From positions 71,788,093 through 71,852,092 of the forward strand of contig CM056738.1 in NCBI GenBank assembly GCA_029844215.1: a DNA stretch of 64,000 nt, in the 5' to 3' direction. The position numbers and the translations under genes are program-made. Positions within the stretch are counted from its first letter, which is position 1. Each line of letters opens with the position of its first letter. Shown piece after piece: positions 11,710-22,681 of the stretch. A model generated the notes under the pieces. The model ran no database searches. It saw only the letters and a program-made list of their open reading frames with translations, and was not told the DNA's origin. The DNA comes from Przewalskia tangutica. Taxonomy: Eukaryota > Streptophyta > Magnoliopsida > Solanales > Solanaceae.

Positions 11710-12343
11710 TGTATACTAGGGTAATGGATTTAAATATAGGTTAGGCACACCGAAAAATGATGTTATCTTTAAAGGTATTAATTCCTCCCTCTCAGGTATA
11801 AAAGGTTCACTAAGGAATTAACCTTCGAGGATACAAAATCTATAACTCTCAGAAATTCGAAAGTTACCCTCTAACGGATTTCAAAGCAAGAATCACAAGT
11901 ATACTATATAGACTTTGAAAGATAGAAGAAAGAATAAATCGCAGAGAAGGGAATGACTACAAAAGTCTTACATTTCTGCAACACACTGAGTATTTATAGA
12001 TACTCAATGGTTGTCCCGAAACGTTGCAACACTTTCACGAAGGGATACTTCGTTTACGAAACAGTTTCGTTATAAGAACTGTTTTCGTTCCCTCCCTATC
12101 TTTAATAAATAATTTAAGAGAGTTTTGAACTATTGAAGCTACTATTGGTTTCCCTCCATAATGAATGCAAGCCCAAAAGCTTGATCAACATGTCAAACTC
12201 ATTAAATCTTTTATAGCCACAAGGAAGTTCAAACTCCTACTAAAAAATTAATGTGAGACAAATGACTCTTACTTAAAAATCAATGTGGGACAAATTACTC
12301 AATTATGATGGAAATATTCATATCCAATGTGGGATATATAACA
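11710..12343 (-). repeat. 5' LTR of copia beta
   Basis: Plus-strand ends are TGTATACTAG and GATATATAACA, so the minus-strand LTR opens TGTTATATATCCC and closes TATACA. About 240 bp at the outer end match the left LTR. On the minus strand CTATAAATACTC at about 11990-12002 is a good TATA box, followed by the presumed R region. A weak tRNA-primer-like GGTATTAAG lies between the LTR and gag (about 11690-11702). The inner boundary is inferred from TG/CA ends only. Confidence 0.65.
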
Positions 12344-13144
12344 TGATAAACTGCAAATTGTTTGATTATTTCACTAAATTAACTGTGCCAAGTAAAATAA
12401 GCTTTTTACAGACTTAATTAAGAGATCAGTTACCATCTTTACCAAAATACCCAGTAAAAACTCCAACTTTTCTCTTTTTTCCTTAATGATTTTTTTTTTC
12501 AAAATATCTTTAAAATTATTGAAAGTTAATGAAAATCGACACCAGGAATTATTTTTGTATGTATGTATTTTATTATACTAAAAATATTACCAATATTTTA
12601 TACCATGTATGATGAGTAGGTAATGAAAATATTATACCAATTAATGTAAGGCATACATATTTAATTTGCTTACGTAGCGATACCTAGAAGTCTTTGTTGG
12701 GCAACACATATTTAATTTGCTTACGTAGCGACAACTTCCGCTGTGCCTTACTTGTGTGTTTTACATCCAACAAATCCCTACAATAGAATCATTCTAATTA
12801 CTATGTGACTAAATTTTGTGTAATATAATTTTAATTGAAAATTTGGATAAATTTTATTTAGAAAGTAGTTATCCTATATCATTTCAATTATGGTATCCTT
12901 GAATATTGAGCGACAACTTAAGAACAAATTATTTAGATAAAGTAGTAGAATATTTGTAGATTAAAAATAAGAAGCTATTACAATGCATCAGTTCAAATTG
13001 ACTTTTAACCATTTTTTTTTTGAAAACTAATTAGCTTTCACATCAAATTTGAACCATTTTCTATTTCAATTAAAATGTGGCACTTGGTTAACAAATAACT
13101 CCTTTTTAGCAGATATCTTTGAGTTTTTAAAGCCCTATAATTAT
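12344..13144. other. AT-rich intergenic stretch
   Basis: No gene or RNA feature seen. It contains one 25-bp direct repeat (catatttaatttgcttacgt and the next five bases) near 12655 and 12706, probably a small duplication. Confidence 0.6.
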
Positions 13145-13375
13145 CGAAGGAAGTTAATTTCATGTCTTATTTCATTCCAAGATTACAATATATATACAAA
13201 TATATTAGGAATATGTTAATCATCCTCATTACATTGATATGATGGAGATAATTTGAATGTGATGAAGATCAATCTAGGCTAAGAATACTATAATCATCCT
13301 AATTACATTGATATAATGAAGATAATTTGGATGTCATGAAGATACTTATGAATTAGGTCTATAATTATCTTAACA
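13145..13375 (-). repeat. 3' LTR of copia gamma (outer boundary approximate)
   Basis: On the minus strand it begins TGTTAAGATAATTATAGACC directly after the polypurine tract (complement of TCCCCCCGC at 13377-13385). It has a TATA-like TGTATATATATTG near 13190 and an end region like the alpha LTRs. An internal repeat of about 40 bp (13217 and 13293, TAATCATCC.TAATTACATTG) is 76 bp apart. Confidence 0.65.
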
Positions 13376-13394
13376 GTCCCCCCGCAGTCTTAGC

Positions 13395-13700
13395 GGGAGG
13401 TTCTCGTATGCTGAGACTGTCCATGAAATCATCAAACAGTACGCGCGGAAGACCTTTCGTGAAAAATATATGCAATCTGATGATGGGACGGTACATGGAG
13501 AACACGGACTTGTCCATGTGCAACCTTTTCATGGAAAAACAAGATATAAATTTCTATGTGTGTTTGTGCGTTGATGTTAGACAGAGTTACCAGATAAGTA
13601 TATCGCACTCGCATTATCACAATAAACCACAATTGCTTTTTCGATCGGATAATGAAGTTTTAAAAGAAAATTACAGATCCAACATGATTCAAAGACCACA
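13395..13700 (-). pseudogene. copia gamma RNase H C-terminal remnant
   Basis: The minus strand reads FHEKVAHGQVRVLHVPSHHQ followed by the polyprotein tail up to the polypurine tract. Equivalent to HFVREKVAKGQVRVCHVPSR in alpha. Interrupted by stops and frame changes. Confidence 0.8.
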
Positions 13701-13929
13701 TTAGATACCCTTCAGTATTTTGCTTCTGCACTTGACCAAGTCAGTATCGACTGAGGTTTCGATGACTATGAAATGAGGTTGTCTCCTAGAAACACACAAT
13801 AACTAGAGGTGGAATGCCGTGAGTCCGAAAAGTCACCCCAAACAGCATTTGTATAAGATGTAAGACTAGAAATGGTGGACTTATACTGATGCAATCCAAA
13901 ATAAAAGCACTCTTAACATACCACATAAT

Positions 13930-14565
13930 TCATTTAAGAGACGTCATATGCTCTTCTTTCCGATAATTCATATGTAAACAAATTTGTTGAACTGCATAGG
14001 AGATACCAGGTCTCATGAAGGTAAGATACTGCAATGTCCCTGCTAAGCTGTGGTAATGTGTTGAGTCACTATATAGAGTACCTGTAGAATTACTCAGTTT
14101 TGTCTTTATATCAACCGGTGTATGTGACGGTTTGCACGAGGACATGTCGGCATTGTCAATGATATCCTCAACGTATTTCTTTTGACAGATAAATAGACCA
14201 CATGCATATTAGTTACAACAATGTCCAAAAAATAGTTTAAAGGGCCAAAAAATTTCATAGCAAATTTCGAGGCAAGGAAGGTCATAATAGACTGGCGAAG
14301 TGACTCTGATGACGTTGTGAGAATGATGTCATCCATATAGAGAAGAATATATGTCATATTATTTCCTTTCTTGTAAATAAAGAAAGACTGATCAGACTTG
14401 TTGTGTGAGAACTCAATGTGGATACGAACCCTGCAACCCTATATATCATGCCCCGAGGGCTTGTTTCAAACAATATATTAATTTTTTCAACAAGTAAACA
14501 TAATCAGGATGAGTAAGATCTCGAAAGCCCAAAGACTCGTGCATGTAAATTATTTCTTGTAGGTG
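13930..14565 (-). pseudogene. copia gamma reverse transcriptase remnant
   Basis: Minus-strand reading with the catalytic box YMDD at 14328-14339 (MTYILLYMDDIILTTSSESL), then KFAMKFFGPLNYFLDIVVTN; a second segment gives SSCKPSHTPVDIKTKLSNST and YLTFMRPGISYAVQQICLHM. The part upstream (14400-14560) still shows IYMHESLGFRDLTHPDYVYL in broken frames before the sequence changes abruptly. Confidence 0.85.
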
Positions 14566-15276
14566 TGTTACGACACAAACCGGAGGGCCGTGACGGGCGC
14601 CCGAATCTCACCCGCCGAGTACCCCAAATCACACCATCACCATATAAACATAATAAGCACGGATTAAGCCGAAAAAGATTTTGAAAGGTCTTGACCAGAA
14701 AACTGACTTATACATATATATAACTGCCCACGCCAAAGCCGACAAGGTCATACAAAACCACTATTCACAGGACACCTGTCTACAAGCCTCTAAAGAGTAT
14801 ACGACATCAAATATCATACCAAGACTAGACTGTAACTCTGAAACAAATAGAGTGCTCCAACATTAGCTGAACCAACAACCTACCAGTGTGAACCATCACT
14901 CTCTTTAACTGAACATGCGGGCATTAAACGCAATGTCCCGACAAAAGGAATGCCAGTACGACTGATGTACTGAGTATGTTAGACATAAACAACAACATAA
15001 CAGGAATGTAATAATAACTGAAACAGGAACAACTGACCAACAATAAATACTTCTGAGTCCCTAATATATATGCCTAAATGTTATGCAATGCAAATACGGT
15101 ATGATATTGGACACATAGACATCTTCTTTACCATAACCGACTCTGTGGGCATCAGGCTATAACGACAAGCCATATCGGTTACACAGACATGCCACACAGA
15201 CTTAATATTGGCATTTACGGTCACATATACATGCCACACCAACTTCAATAATAAATGTATGCATGATGCAAATGCT
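14566..15276. mobile_element. LTR-like fragment between two copia fragments
   Basis: Starts TGTTACGACACAAACCGGAG, a gypsy-LTR-like beginning, exactly where the gamma RT breaks off, and ends where alpha copy 2 begins in the middle of RT (15277). No reading frame of interest and no matching second copy in the window. The flanking copia pieces are on opposite strands, so no target duplication can be expected; this junction is a rearrangement or a nested insertion with later deletions. Confidence 0.5.
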
Positions 15277-16605
15277 GGTAAGACTCAGCAGGTTGGTGTG
15301 GATTGTGGTGATATATTTAGCCCGGTGGTCAAGACAACTACCATTCGCACTGTGCTCAGCTTGACTCTTTCTAAATCATGGCCCATTCATCAACTAGATG
15401 TGAAGAATGCTTTCCTACATGGTGATCTCAAGGAGACAGTGTATATGCATCATCCCTTGGGGTTTAGGGATACTAGATATCCTAATCATGTCTGTTTGTT
15501 GAAGAAGTCCTTGTATGGGCTTAAGTAGTCTCCACGGGTTTGGTATAAGAGGTTTGCTGACTATGGTTCGATTATGGGTTTCTCTCACAACAGGTCCGAT
15601 AATTCATTATTCATATATCATCGCAGTTCTTCGATGGCTTATATACTATTATATGTGGATGATATTATCTTGACTGCCTCTTCTGATGCTTTGCGAAAGT
15701 CTATTATGACAATGCTCAGTTCTGAGTTTGTCATGAAAGACTTGGGCCCATTGAGCTATTTTTTTGGGATTGCTATCACTCGTCATGTAGGTGAATTGTT
15801 CTTATCACAGAGGAAATATGCAACAGAGATTATTGAGAGGGCTGAGATGTCATCCTGTAAGTCCACTTCTACTCCAGTTGATACTAAACCCAAGTTGGGT
15901 GCTGCAGCTGGCTCTTCCTATGGGGATCCAATCTGCTATCGTAGTCTTGCAGACGCCCTTCAGTAACTTAAGTTCACGCGACCTGATATTACATATGTCG
16001 TCCAGCAGGTGTATTTGTTTATGCATGAACCTAGAGTTGAACATATGAATGCACTCAAACGCATTCTTAGGTACATTCAGGGAACACTTGATTATGGCTT
16101 GCATTTGTATCCTTCGTCAACGTCTACACTAGTCTCATATACAGATGCTGATTGGGGTGGTTGTCCTGAACAGTCTACGTCTGACTATTGTATGTTTTTG
16201 GGTAATAACTTGGTCTCATGGTTTGCCAAGCGTCAATCCACGCTTTCACGTTCAAGTGTAGAGACCGAGTATCGAGGGGTAGCCAATGTAGTTTCTGAGT
16301 CATGTTGGTTACACAATCTTCTTTTGGAGCTCCATTGTCCTATTCAGAAGGCTACCTTGATGTATTGTGATAATATAAGTGTCATCTACCTTTCTGGTAA
16401 TCATGTTCAGCACCAGCGCACGAAACATATAAATAAGGATATTTACTTTGTTCGAGAAAAGGTAGCTAAAGGATAAGTATGCGTCTGACATGTCCCTTCC
16501 AATTATCAATTTGCATACATCTTTACAAAGGTCTTCCCTCGGTCATTTTTGAAGATTTTAGAGACAGTCTCAGCGTACGAAGATCGCCCATTATGACTGC
16601 GGGGG
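15277..16605 (+). pseudogene. copia alpha copy 2 RT and RNase H
   Basis: RT: LDVKNAFLHGDLKETVYMHH, LKKSLYGLK then a stop (15526), MAYILLYVDDIILTASSDAL with YVDD at 15652-15663, MKDLGPLSYFFGIAITRHVG, and EMSSCKSTSTPVDTKPKLGA. A stop at 15964-15966 (after DALQ) precedes the RNase H part, which has TDADWGGCPEQSTSDYCMFL, SSVETEYRGVANVVSESCWL, LMYCDNISVIYLSGNHVQHQ and ends at a stop near 16474. Four or more lesions make it inactive, but most motifs remain. Confidence 0.9.
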
Positions 16606-16607
16606 TG

Positions 16608-16851
16608 TGTTAAGCAGTGGGCCTTACGATAGGTAGGCCTAGTCCGTGTACATGCCAAATTGTATATTAATTTATGATAGTTTGTATATTAGTCTTATAC
16701 CTTAATTAGGATTGTAATATTACCATAATTGTATAGTTAGTCTCCTTATAGAATAGAGATTTAGATGTAAAGTAGGAATATGATTCTCCTATTGTAACTT
16801 GTATATATATGTCTTTCATCAATAAGAATAATCAAAAGATTAATTCTTTCA
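16608..16851 (+). repeat. 3' LTR of alpha copy 2
   Basis: TGTTAAGCAG to ATTCTTTCA, 244 bp, following the polypurine tract directly. Shares the TTGTACC/TTATACC-TTAATTA core and the ATCAATAAGAATAATCAA end with the other alpha LTRs. Confidence 0.88.
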
Positions 16852-17049
16852 AAAAAAAAAATAGGGGCAAAAACTAAAGACCACATATATGAGGGACAAA
16901 AAAGACCGATGTGTTTGAAGGAAATCCGCGCAAAAATTTCTCTCCATGTGAGAAATCTAGTTCCAAACGGCCCAATTTTACACTAATTGGGCCCTGAAAC
17001 AAGTAATGTTCACATTTATTTGGCCTTCCAGAGAGTGTAGTTTGTTGGG
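16852..17049. other. Non-coding host sequence left of the hAT-like insertion
   Basis: Contains a GGGGCAAAAACTAAAGACCA stretch and GGAAATCCGCGCAAAAATTTC, both similar to sequence on the other side of the insertion (17930-18030). This suggests an older dispersed repeat that the hAT-like element entered. No gene seen. Confidence 0.5.
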
Positions 17050-17057
17050 GTTATGAG

Positions 17058-17723
17058 TAGGGCTGTTAGCGATTCGGATACACCCGGTAATTATTCGAGA
17101 ACCGGACCCGTGGACGAAACTTTAATCGGATCTGAGTACGAAAAATACCGGACCGATAAGAGGCGGATCGGTAACGGTAAAATACGTGAACACCCCAACC
17201 AGTCCCCTCCAACCCGGTCCCACCGAAGCCCACGGCCAAAGCCACGGCCGGTCCTCTGCGCGGCTCTAATTAGTTGTAAATTAATGAAACTTTAAATGGT
17301 CATAACTGCGCTCGGATGTCCGTTTGACCTAATGTTTTTGATTTCGCGTATTTTTCGAGATAGGGCGGACAAACGGCAAGCGGTTTGGAGCAACTAATTT
17401 CTCAAAAACATCCGTCTTGCCAATCAATTTCACTTTTACCCCCAAATTATTACCATTGTCCATTTTCAAATCTAAATATCTCGCTATACAATATATTTCA
17501 ACGTAAAAATTTCGTGGTAATGTGTCCGAGAATGTCAATTTCGATATTGGAAATTCAATTTAAAAAATCGCCCGACAGGAAAATTCTTAGGTCGAGCGGA
17601 TAAGGTTTGATCCGACCGGATCTCGTTCCAGGACTGAAACCTTATCGGTCCGGGACCGGTAAGCTTATCGGACCGGTTCCGGTAAGTGGATACCCGGACC
17701 GATCCGGACCGATAACAACACTA
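17058..17723. mobile_element. hAT-like non-autonomous DNA transposon (666 bp)
   Basis: Flanked by the perfect 8-bp direct repeat gttatgag (17050-17057 and 17724-17731), the length hAT transposases produce. Ends are inverted repeats: TAGGGCTGTTA at the left and the complement TAGTGTTGTTA at the right. Looser inverted similarity runs on about 50 bp, with repeated CCGGACCG/CGGATCGG subterminal motifs at both ends as in hAT subterminal regions. No transposase reading is present, so it would depend on one supplied elsewhere. The removal of one copy of the duplication rejoins continuous host sequence. Confidence 0.88.
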
Positions 17724-17731
17724 GTTATGAG

Positions 17732-19002
17732 TTTGTTCTTTTGGGTCATTGACTCGTTGGCACTTATGTCCTTATTTTGTGCTGGTCTTTAATTTTTATC
17801 CCTCGTAACAAATAATTTTTTCACGGACTATAAATTTATATTTTCACATCATAACATCTCACAAGCTATGTATCGCGTTCTTAAAGAACTTCTACCATTA
17901 TATGCATAAGTTCGATTGCAAGGGAAAAAACTAAAGACCAGCCATTAAAGAACTTATGCCCATTATGCATAAGTTCGATTGCAAGGGAAAAAACTAAAGA
18001 CCAGCCATTAAAAGGAAATTCGTGCAATTTCTTCCGTGTTTTTTTGTTTGTAAAGTTTTGAAAAAAATCTCATCTCATGAATGAATTTCTAGGTTGCATT
18101 AATCCTAAAATCCATCTTCATGTTTTATATCCTGGTTTCGACTTCGGCATATGGATTTAGCATATCTTATTAGCTTTGATATAGACTCTGCATTTGCTTA
18201 AGAAATTCATTTGATATGTTTAAATAATTAATTCAAAATTTAGAAATTTAAAAGACTAAAATTCCTAAACTATAAGTTTCAAATCTATAATCTACCTCTA
18301 ATATCCTTGGTGTTTCCAGGTCTGAGCAAAAAAAGATGACACTATTGCTTGTCAAGTTTCCTTGAGATTTAGGCAAGTCACTATTAAATCTTCCTAGAGA
18401 TAATTTCTAATAAATATCTAACATTGACACACTAATATCCATCGGTTGGTTAATAAATATATGACATTGATACAATTCTCCATATCTTAGGCACATCAAC
18501 AAGACAATAATTAACTGTGCGATAGCATAATTCGCATCGGCTGAAAGACAACCTGATATATCAATGGGATATAACTATTTAATAACATACCATAACATAT
18601 TATAACATGCTAAATTAGATTGTTGGTACAAAAATTCTTTACACGTATGTAACTTAAATTCATATCGAGTTGACAACAAGAATGGCCAACATAAGGCACA
18701 TAGACGTGTGGGGATGTAATTAGAGTAATGGGAACTTAGAGACCCTTCATTGGCCATTTCCTTTCCCTCTTCACAATCCATTCAATTTCCTAAACACAAA
18801 CATAACTACCTTTCCTTCCTTATTTTTCTCTCTTCCGCTTCTCTAGCACTCTCTCCTCCCTAGCAATTTCTATGATGAACAAACAAAGAAAACAACAACA
18901 CTAGTACAATTCAATAATTAATACTAATCAACCCGAAAATTCCCATCTAACATGCCGTCTTTCTTCATTTGACCCTCCATTAGCTTTCCTAAATGTGCTA
19001 CA
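17732..19002. other. Intergenic region and probable promoter/5'UTR of the WD40 gene
   Basis: Contains a 63-bp tandem duplication at about 17880-18010 (TGCATAAGTTCGATTGCAAG at 17903 and 17966). No gene is seen up to 18780. From 18780 to 19002 the sequence becomes pyrimidine-rich (CTTTCCTTCCTTATTTTTCT) and then A-rich, a usual plant 5' leader pattern. No convincing TATA box could be assigned. Confidence 0.5.
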
Positions 19003-20608
19003 ATGTATCGCAGGAGGCTGACTATGAACTGGGATGGTCTCGGGGAAGACGATGATCACTTCTTCGAGTCCAATACACGGCTTTCCACGGCCGTTCCCCA
19101 AGACTTGGCGTCCTCGGGATCAGATGATGAGGTCGAGTTCGAGGATAGTCGACGTTCCTTCTCGGCCTCCGTTTCTATCAAGAGTAACGTCCGAGGCCTT
19201 GAGATGGAGACTGCAAAAACCATCTCCATCTCCAATCCTCCTCCTCCCATTGTCATGGAAGATTACGGCATGTGGATGGCTGAACCCGGAGATGTCAAAG
19301 AGCGTCGAAAACGCTTACTCCAGGGTATGGGGTTGACAAGCAGTAAGGAACTCCTCAAGCTAACAAGTGCCAAAGTTGTTAGAGCCATTTCAAGAAAAGT
19401 TGATACATGCCAAGATTCCAAATCAAATGTTGACATAAATTCTTCTTCTAAGGAAGAACTAAAACAAGAGGATGAACAAGAACAAGAGCCTTCGAATTCG
19501 CCACCAATTTTGCTGCTCAGGTCGAGATCAGATGGTGACATACAATTTTTCTCTGTAAATACAAAGAAAAGGAAAGAACAACTTATCGGTGACGTTTCTA
19601 AACAACGTCTCACCAAGACATTTTCAGGAGTTTTGGGACCAGCCACAAGAATATGCCAATACACAAATTATGCTGCTGTAATGGCGCCGCCTAAAAAGGG
19701 CGCAAGTAAATCTTCACCACCACAAAATTGCGGTTAAACGCCATCATCCACATTGCTAAATGGATGTGCTGATTCGGGATTTGCTTCATTTTTCTTGATA
19801 AAAAATCTGGACACTGGAAAAGAATTCATTGTCAAAGAGTCAAATGAAGAGGGAATGTGGAATAAGCTCAGTGATTTACAAACGGGGAAGCAACTTTCCA
19901 TGGAAGAATTTGAGAAATCTGTTGGATATTCACCTGTTGTTAAGGAACTTATGCGCCGGGCGAATAGTTCAAATGATGAAAGAAAACTTAAATGTAAATG
20001 CATATCTCAACAAGAGTTTCAGATATAGCAAGAAAACAGGAGTTTCTCTTTTAAAGAACATAAAAGGAGTTGCAAATAGCATGAGTGGAAGAATAGCTGA
20101 TAAAGAACTCGAGCTGCCTGCACCAGTGGAACAGAAACATAATAACAAGAATTCTTCCCAATGGATTAAAGTCCGGCAGCAAGGAAGATTCACAAAGAAT
20201 TCACAGCTTTGCAATTGTGTCAGGAAATTCAGGCTCATGAGGGCTCCATATGGACCATAAGATTCAGCGGACGCACGGTATCTAGCAACTGCAGGGGAAG
20301 ACAGGGTAATTCATGTATGGGAAGTACAAGATTGTGATGTTATGTCTACAAAACCATCCGATGATCCGTATTCTGTTAGTGATACACCAATGGCTGGAAG
20401 TAATTCGGATCGTCCACCTCTGCCAGTAATGACTCATATGCAATCGGATAGAAGGAAAAAGGGGAAGACTTCTAATAAGAAAAAAGGAAACTCACTCCCA
20501 GACTATGTAAATGTACCAGAAACTGTATTTGCTCTATCAGAAAAACCAATATGCACTCTTAGTGGTCATCAGGAAGATGTCCTGGACCTATATTGGTCAA
20601 GTTCTCAG
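19003..20608 (+). CDS. WD40 gene exon 1 (N-terminal region to WD repeat 2, disrupted)
   Basis: Opens MYRRRLTMNWDGLGEDDDHF; the second Met at 19024 is an alternative start. The acidic, serine-rich N-terminus contains PPPPIVMEDYGMWMAEPGDV. After the stop at 19735 the same frame continues with FFLIKNLDTGKEFIVKESNE and LQTGKQLSMEEFEKSVGYSP, then the reading passes to the next frame (YLNKSFRYSKKTGVSLLKNI, basic). The first WD repeat is ATAGEDRVIHVWEVQD (about 20287-20335), and LSGHQEDVLDLYWSSSQ starts the second at the exon end. The donor is CAG|GTCAGT. Confidence 0.8.
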
Positions 20609-21021
20609 GTCAGTTCTCATGCTCTAATCAGTTTACTACTCATGCTCTAATCTTTCCTTCTAAGTTTATACCAGAAAGAACGATTCCTTTCTATATTACA
20701 AACTACTTAATTTATTCGTTTTACCCTTAGTGAGATGCTCTTATATCCATAAAAATGTGCATGTTCAAATACTTTTGGCATATGTTAAATGCCTTCCTTT
20801 CTTTATTAAAATCTATGCCAATCAAACACTGTCATATAAAAGGAACGGAGCAAGCAAATATCAATTGCTGAACAAGAAGGAATTATCAGACTAGAAATTT
20901 ATTCCAGACCAGAGAGATAAAATTTCTCACCTAGTCATTTCCTTATAATTGCAAAAGGAAATCACAAATATCAATTATCTCTTCAAGCATACATGACATG
21001 CTAGATGAAATTTTGATGCAG

Positions 21022-21920
21022 CAACTACTTTCATCTTCAATGGACAAGACGGTCAGGCTATTAGATATTGAGACTCAGAGCTGCTTAAAAATGTTTGCGC
21101 ACAACGATTATGGTGAGATGCCATGATATATTTTAGCTACTCATCAATCAACGCCGTGTTAAATTTACCATCACAAAAATTTAAATCTTTCTGAAACAGT
21201 GACCTGCATACACTTCAATCCAGTAGATGACGACCACTTCATTAGCGGTTCACTGGATGGAAAGGTTCGAATTTGGAATGTATCTGATCGGAAAGTGGTG
21301 GACTGGACAGATCTTCATGAAATGGTTACTGCTACTTGCTACTCTCCTGATGGCGAGGTAGCTCACTTTCCCCTTCAATTCTAGTCATATTAGAGAGCCT
21401 TCACATATCACAATTAGCTTCAGAATAAACTACTTAGAAAAAACAAGAAGAATCAACAAAATAAAGAGAACAAGTATGATATTCAAATAAAAGGCGAATG
21501 GTACCACTGATATTTTGTTTTTCCATTGTTGAAGGGTGCTTTAATTGGCTCACAAAAAGGAAGCTGTCACATGTACAGTACCTCTGGTAAGTATATCATC
21601 GCATATGATCTTCTATTAAAGTGATAATTTGCAGAGGGATGCAATTGTTAACTTCCAATGTCTTTGTGATTTAGAATGCAAGCTGGAACAAAAGGAAAAC
21701 TTTGAACTCGAACCCAAAAAGAAGTCCCTAGCCAAAAAAGTAACTGGTTTTCAGGTAGTTTTCTTTTCTATATCTACTACTCTTTAGGTTCGCAATCTTA
21801 TTTTGCAGGAGTATCTAAAAGCTGAACTTGTTCGTGTCCAGTTTGCTCCAGGAAATCCAGCTTCAGCTGATTCGCGTGTCAGAATTTTTGATGGATCAGA
21901 AATGACACAAAAATTTAGAG
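21022..21920 (+). CDS. WD40 gene exons 2-6 (WD repeats 2-5) with introns
   Basis: Exon 2 (21022-21112): LLSSSMDKTVRLLDIETQSC, with Leu where WD repeats carry Trp. Exon 3 (21200-21357): VTCIHFNPVDDDHFISGSLD and VRIWNVSDRKVVDWTDLHEM. Exon 4 (21535-21586): GALIGSQKGSCHMYSTS. Exon 5 (21675-21754): ECKLEQKENFELEPKKKSLA, a lysine-rich insertion between repeats. Exon 6 (21842-21920): FAPGNPASADSRVRIFDGSE. Frame passes cleanly across all junctions, with phase 1 splices after exons 2, 4 and 6. Donors include ATG|GTGAGA and GAG|GTAGCT. Confidence 0.85.
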
Positions 21921-22010
21921 GTACTTTCTCGAAGATATAATCCGTTTGGAGAGCTAGCTAGAAATACATTGCTGTGTTCATAAACAGTGGGATTTATTTT
22001 CTGGCATCAG

Positions 22011-22681
22011 GCTTCCGGAATACAAGCAGCCAAATTTCAGCTTCATTTAGTCAAGATGGAAAGTATATAATAAGTGCAAGTGAAGACTCTCAGGTCTATA
22101 TCTGGAAGAGAGAAGAACCTAAAACTGCAACCGGTAAATCTAGAAGTATAGTCAACGTTCAATCGTACGAGAAATTCCCATGTAAAGATGTTTCAGTTGC
22201 CATCCCGTGGCCTGGCAGTATAAAGAATCAGCCACCACTCGCAGATCAGATAAATTCCAAAAGGGATTCAAAACGTTCCCAACCACCACCACATCCCACC
22301 AATGGCTCTCCCACGAGGGAAGACAACTCAGCTGGTGCAAATAGCAAGAGGAATTTACCACTTCTGCCGACCAAGAAAAACAGTGCAATGGAGAAAATCC
22401 AAACTAGTCAAGACGAGGACTCGGCTCAAGACTCTCCAACAGATCCTGGAGTTGGTTCTAGCGAATCGTTTTCATCGAGTTCTCCATCGATCAGAGATGG
22501 AGACTCACCTTCTATATCTTCTTCCAGCAGGTTTGATGGTAGCAACAACCAAGTAAATACCATTATCCAATCAACAGCATGGGGCATGGTAATTGTGACA
22601 GCAAGTTCGGGAGGGGAAATCAGGGTCTATCAGAACTTTGGGATGCCAATTAAAGCTAGTCGACCGACCAATCTCTTTTGA
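22011..22681 (+). CDS. WD40 gene exon 7 (last WD repeats and C-terminal tail)
   Basis: Acceptor CATCAG|GCTTCC. Reads GFRNTSSQISASFSQDGKYI and SASEDSQVYIWKREEP (a WD repeat), then a low-complexity Ser/Pro/Asp-rich linker, and closes with TAWGMVIVTASSGGEIRVYQ, the final propeller strand, and a TGA stop at 22679-22681. This exon has no lesion. Confidence 0.88.

Larger units (their letters stand above)
6960..12343 (-). mobile_element. Ty1/copia element, family beta (decayed)
   Basis: Read on the minus strand, gag, protease, integrase, RT and RNase H follow one another between two LTRs. The right (5') LTR is complete and the left (3') LTR is cut to about 250 bp. Protein remnants are long and colinear with few breaks, so it is younger or better kept than alpha copy 1, but each domain has at least one stop or frame change. 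Lineage is distinct from alpha: the integrase reads SDRGGEYQS and the RNase H tail KKIMRDMGLLPI, typical of another copia branch. Confidence 0.92.
13145..14565 (-). mobile_element. Ty1/copia element, family gamma (5'-truncated)
   Basis: Minus-strand LTR, polypurine tract, RNase H and RT remnants; everything upstream of the middle of RT is missing, cut at 14565 by LTR-like sequence. The proteins resemble family alpha (LLYMDDIIL, HVPSHHQIAYIF, FMDSLSIRE-like tail) but differ more than the alpha copies differ among themselves. Confidence 0.85.
15277..16851 (+). mobile_element. Ty1/copia element, family alpha copy 2 (5'-truncated)
   Basis: Starts inside RT (GKTQQVGVDCGDIFSPVV) and runs through RNase H, polypurine tract (GCGGGGGTG at 16599-16607) and the 3' LTR. 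Sequence is close to alpha copies 1 and 3 at nucleotide level. gag, protease, integrase and the 5' LTR are absent. Confidence 0.92.
19003..22681 (+). pseudogene. WD40-repeat protein gene, WDR44-like, seven exons, reading frame broken in exon 1
   Basis: Plant homologues of the vertebrate WDR44 type have a long acidic N-terminal part followed by about seven WD40 repeats, a beta-propeller that binds partner proteins; the plant function is poorly defined. Exons inferred from protein continuity and GT-AG sites: 19003-20608, 21022-21112, 21200-21357, 21535-21586, 21675-21754, 21842-21920, 22011-22681. Exon 1 has an in-frame stop at 19735-19737 and frame changes near 19985, 20175 and 20263; exon 6 looks a few codons short after FAPGNPA. 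All splice sites and the terminal exon are otherwise good. Either a recent pseudogene or a real gene damaged by sequence errors; the even spread of intact segments leaves both open. Confidence 0.85.

Noticed and set aside
14681..14866. Small plus-strand reading between two copia fragments
   Set aside because: Short, no motif, and inside LTR-like sequence.
19056..19664. Minus-strand readings over the WD40 gene
   Set aside because: Shadows of exon 1; the plus-strand product is the one that resembles a known family.
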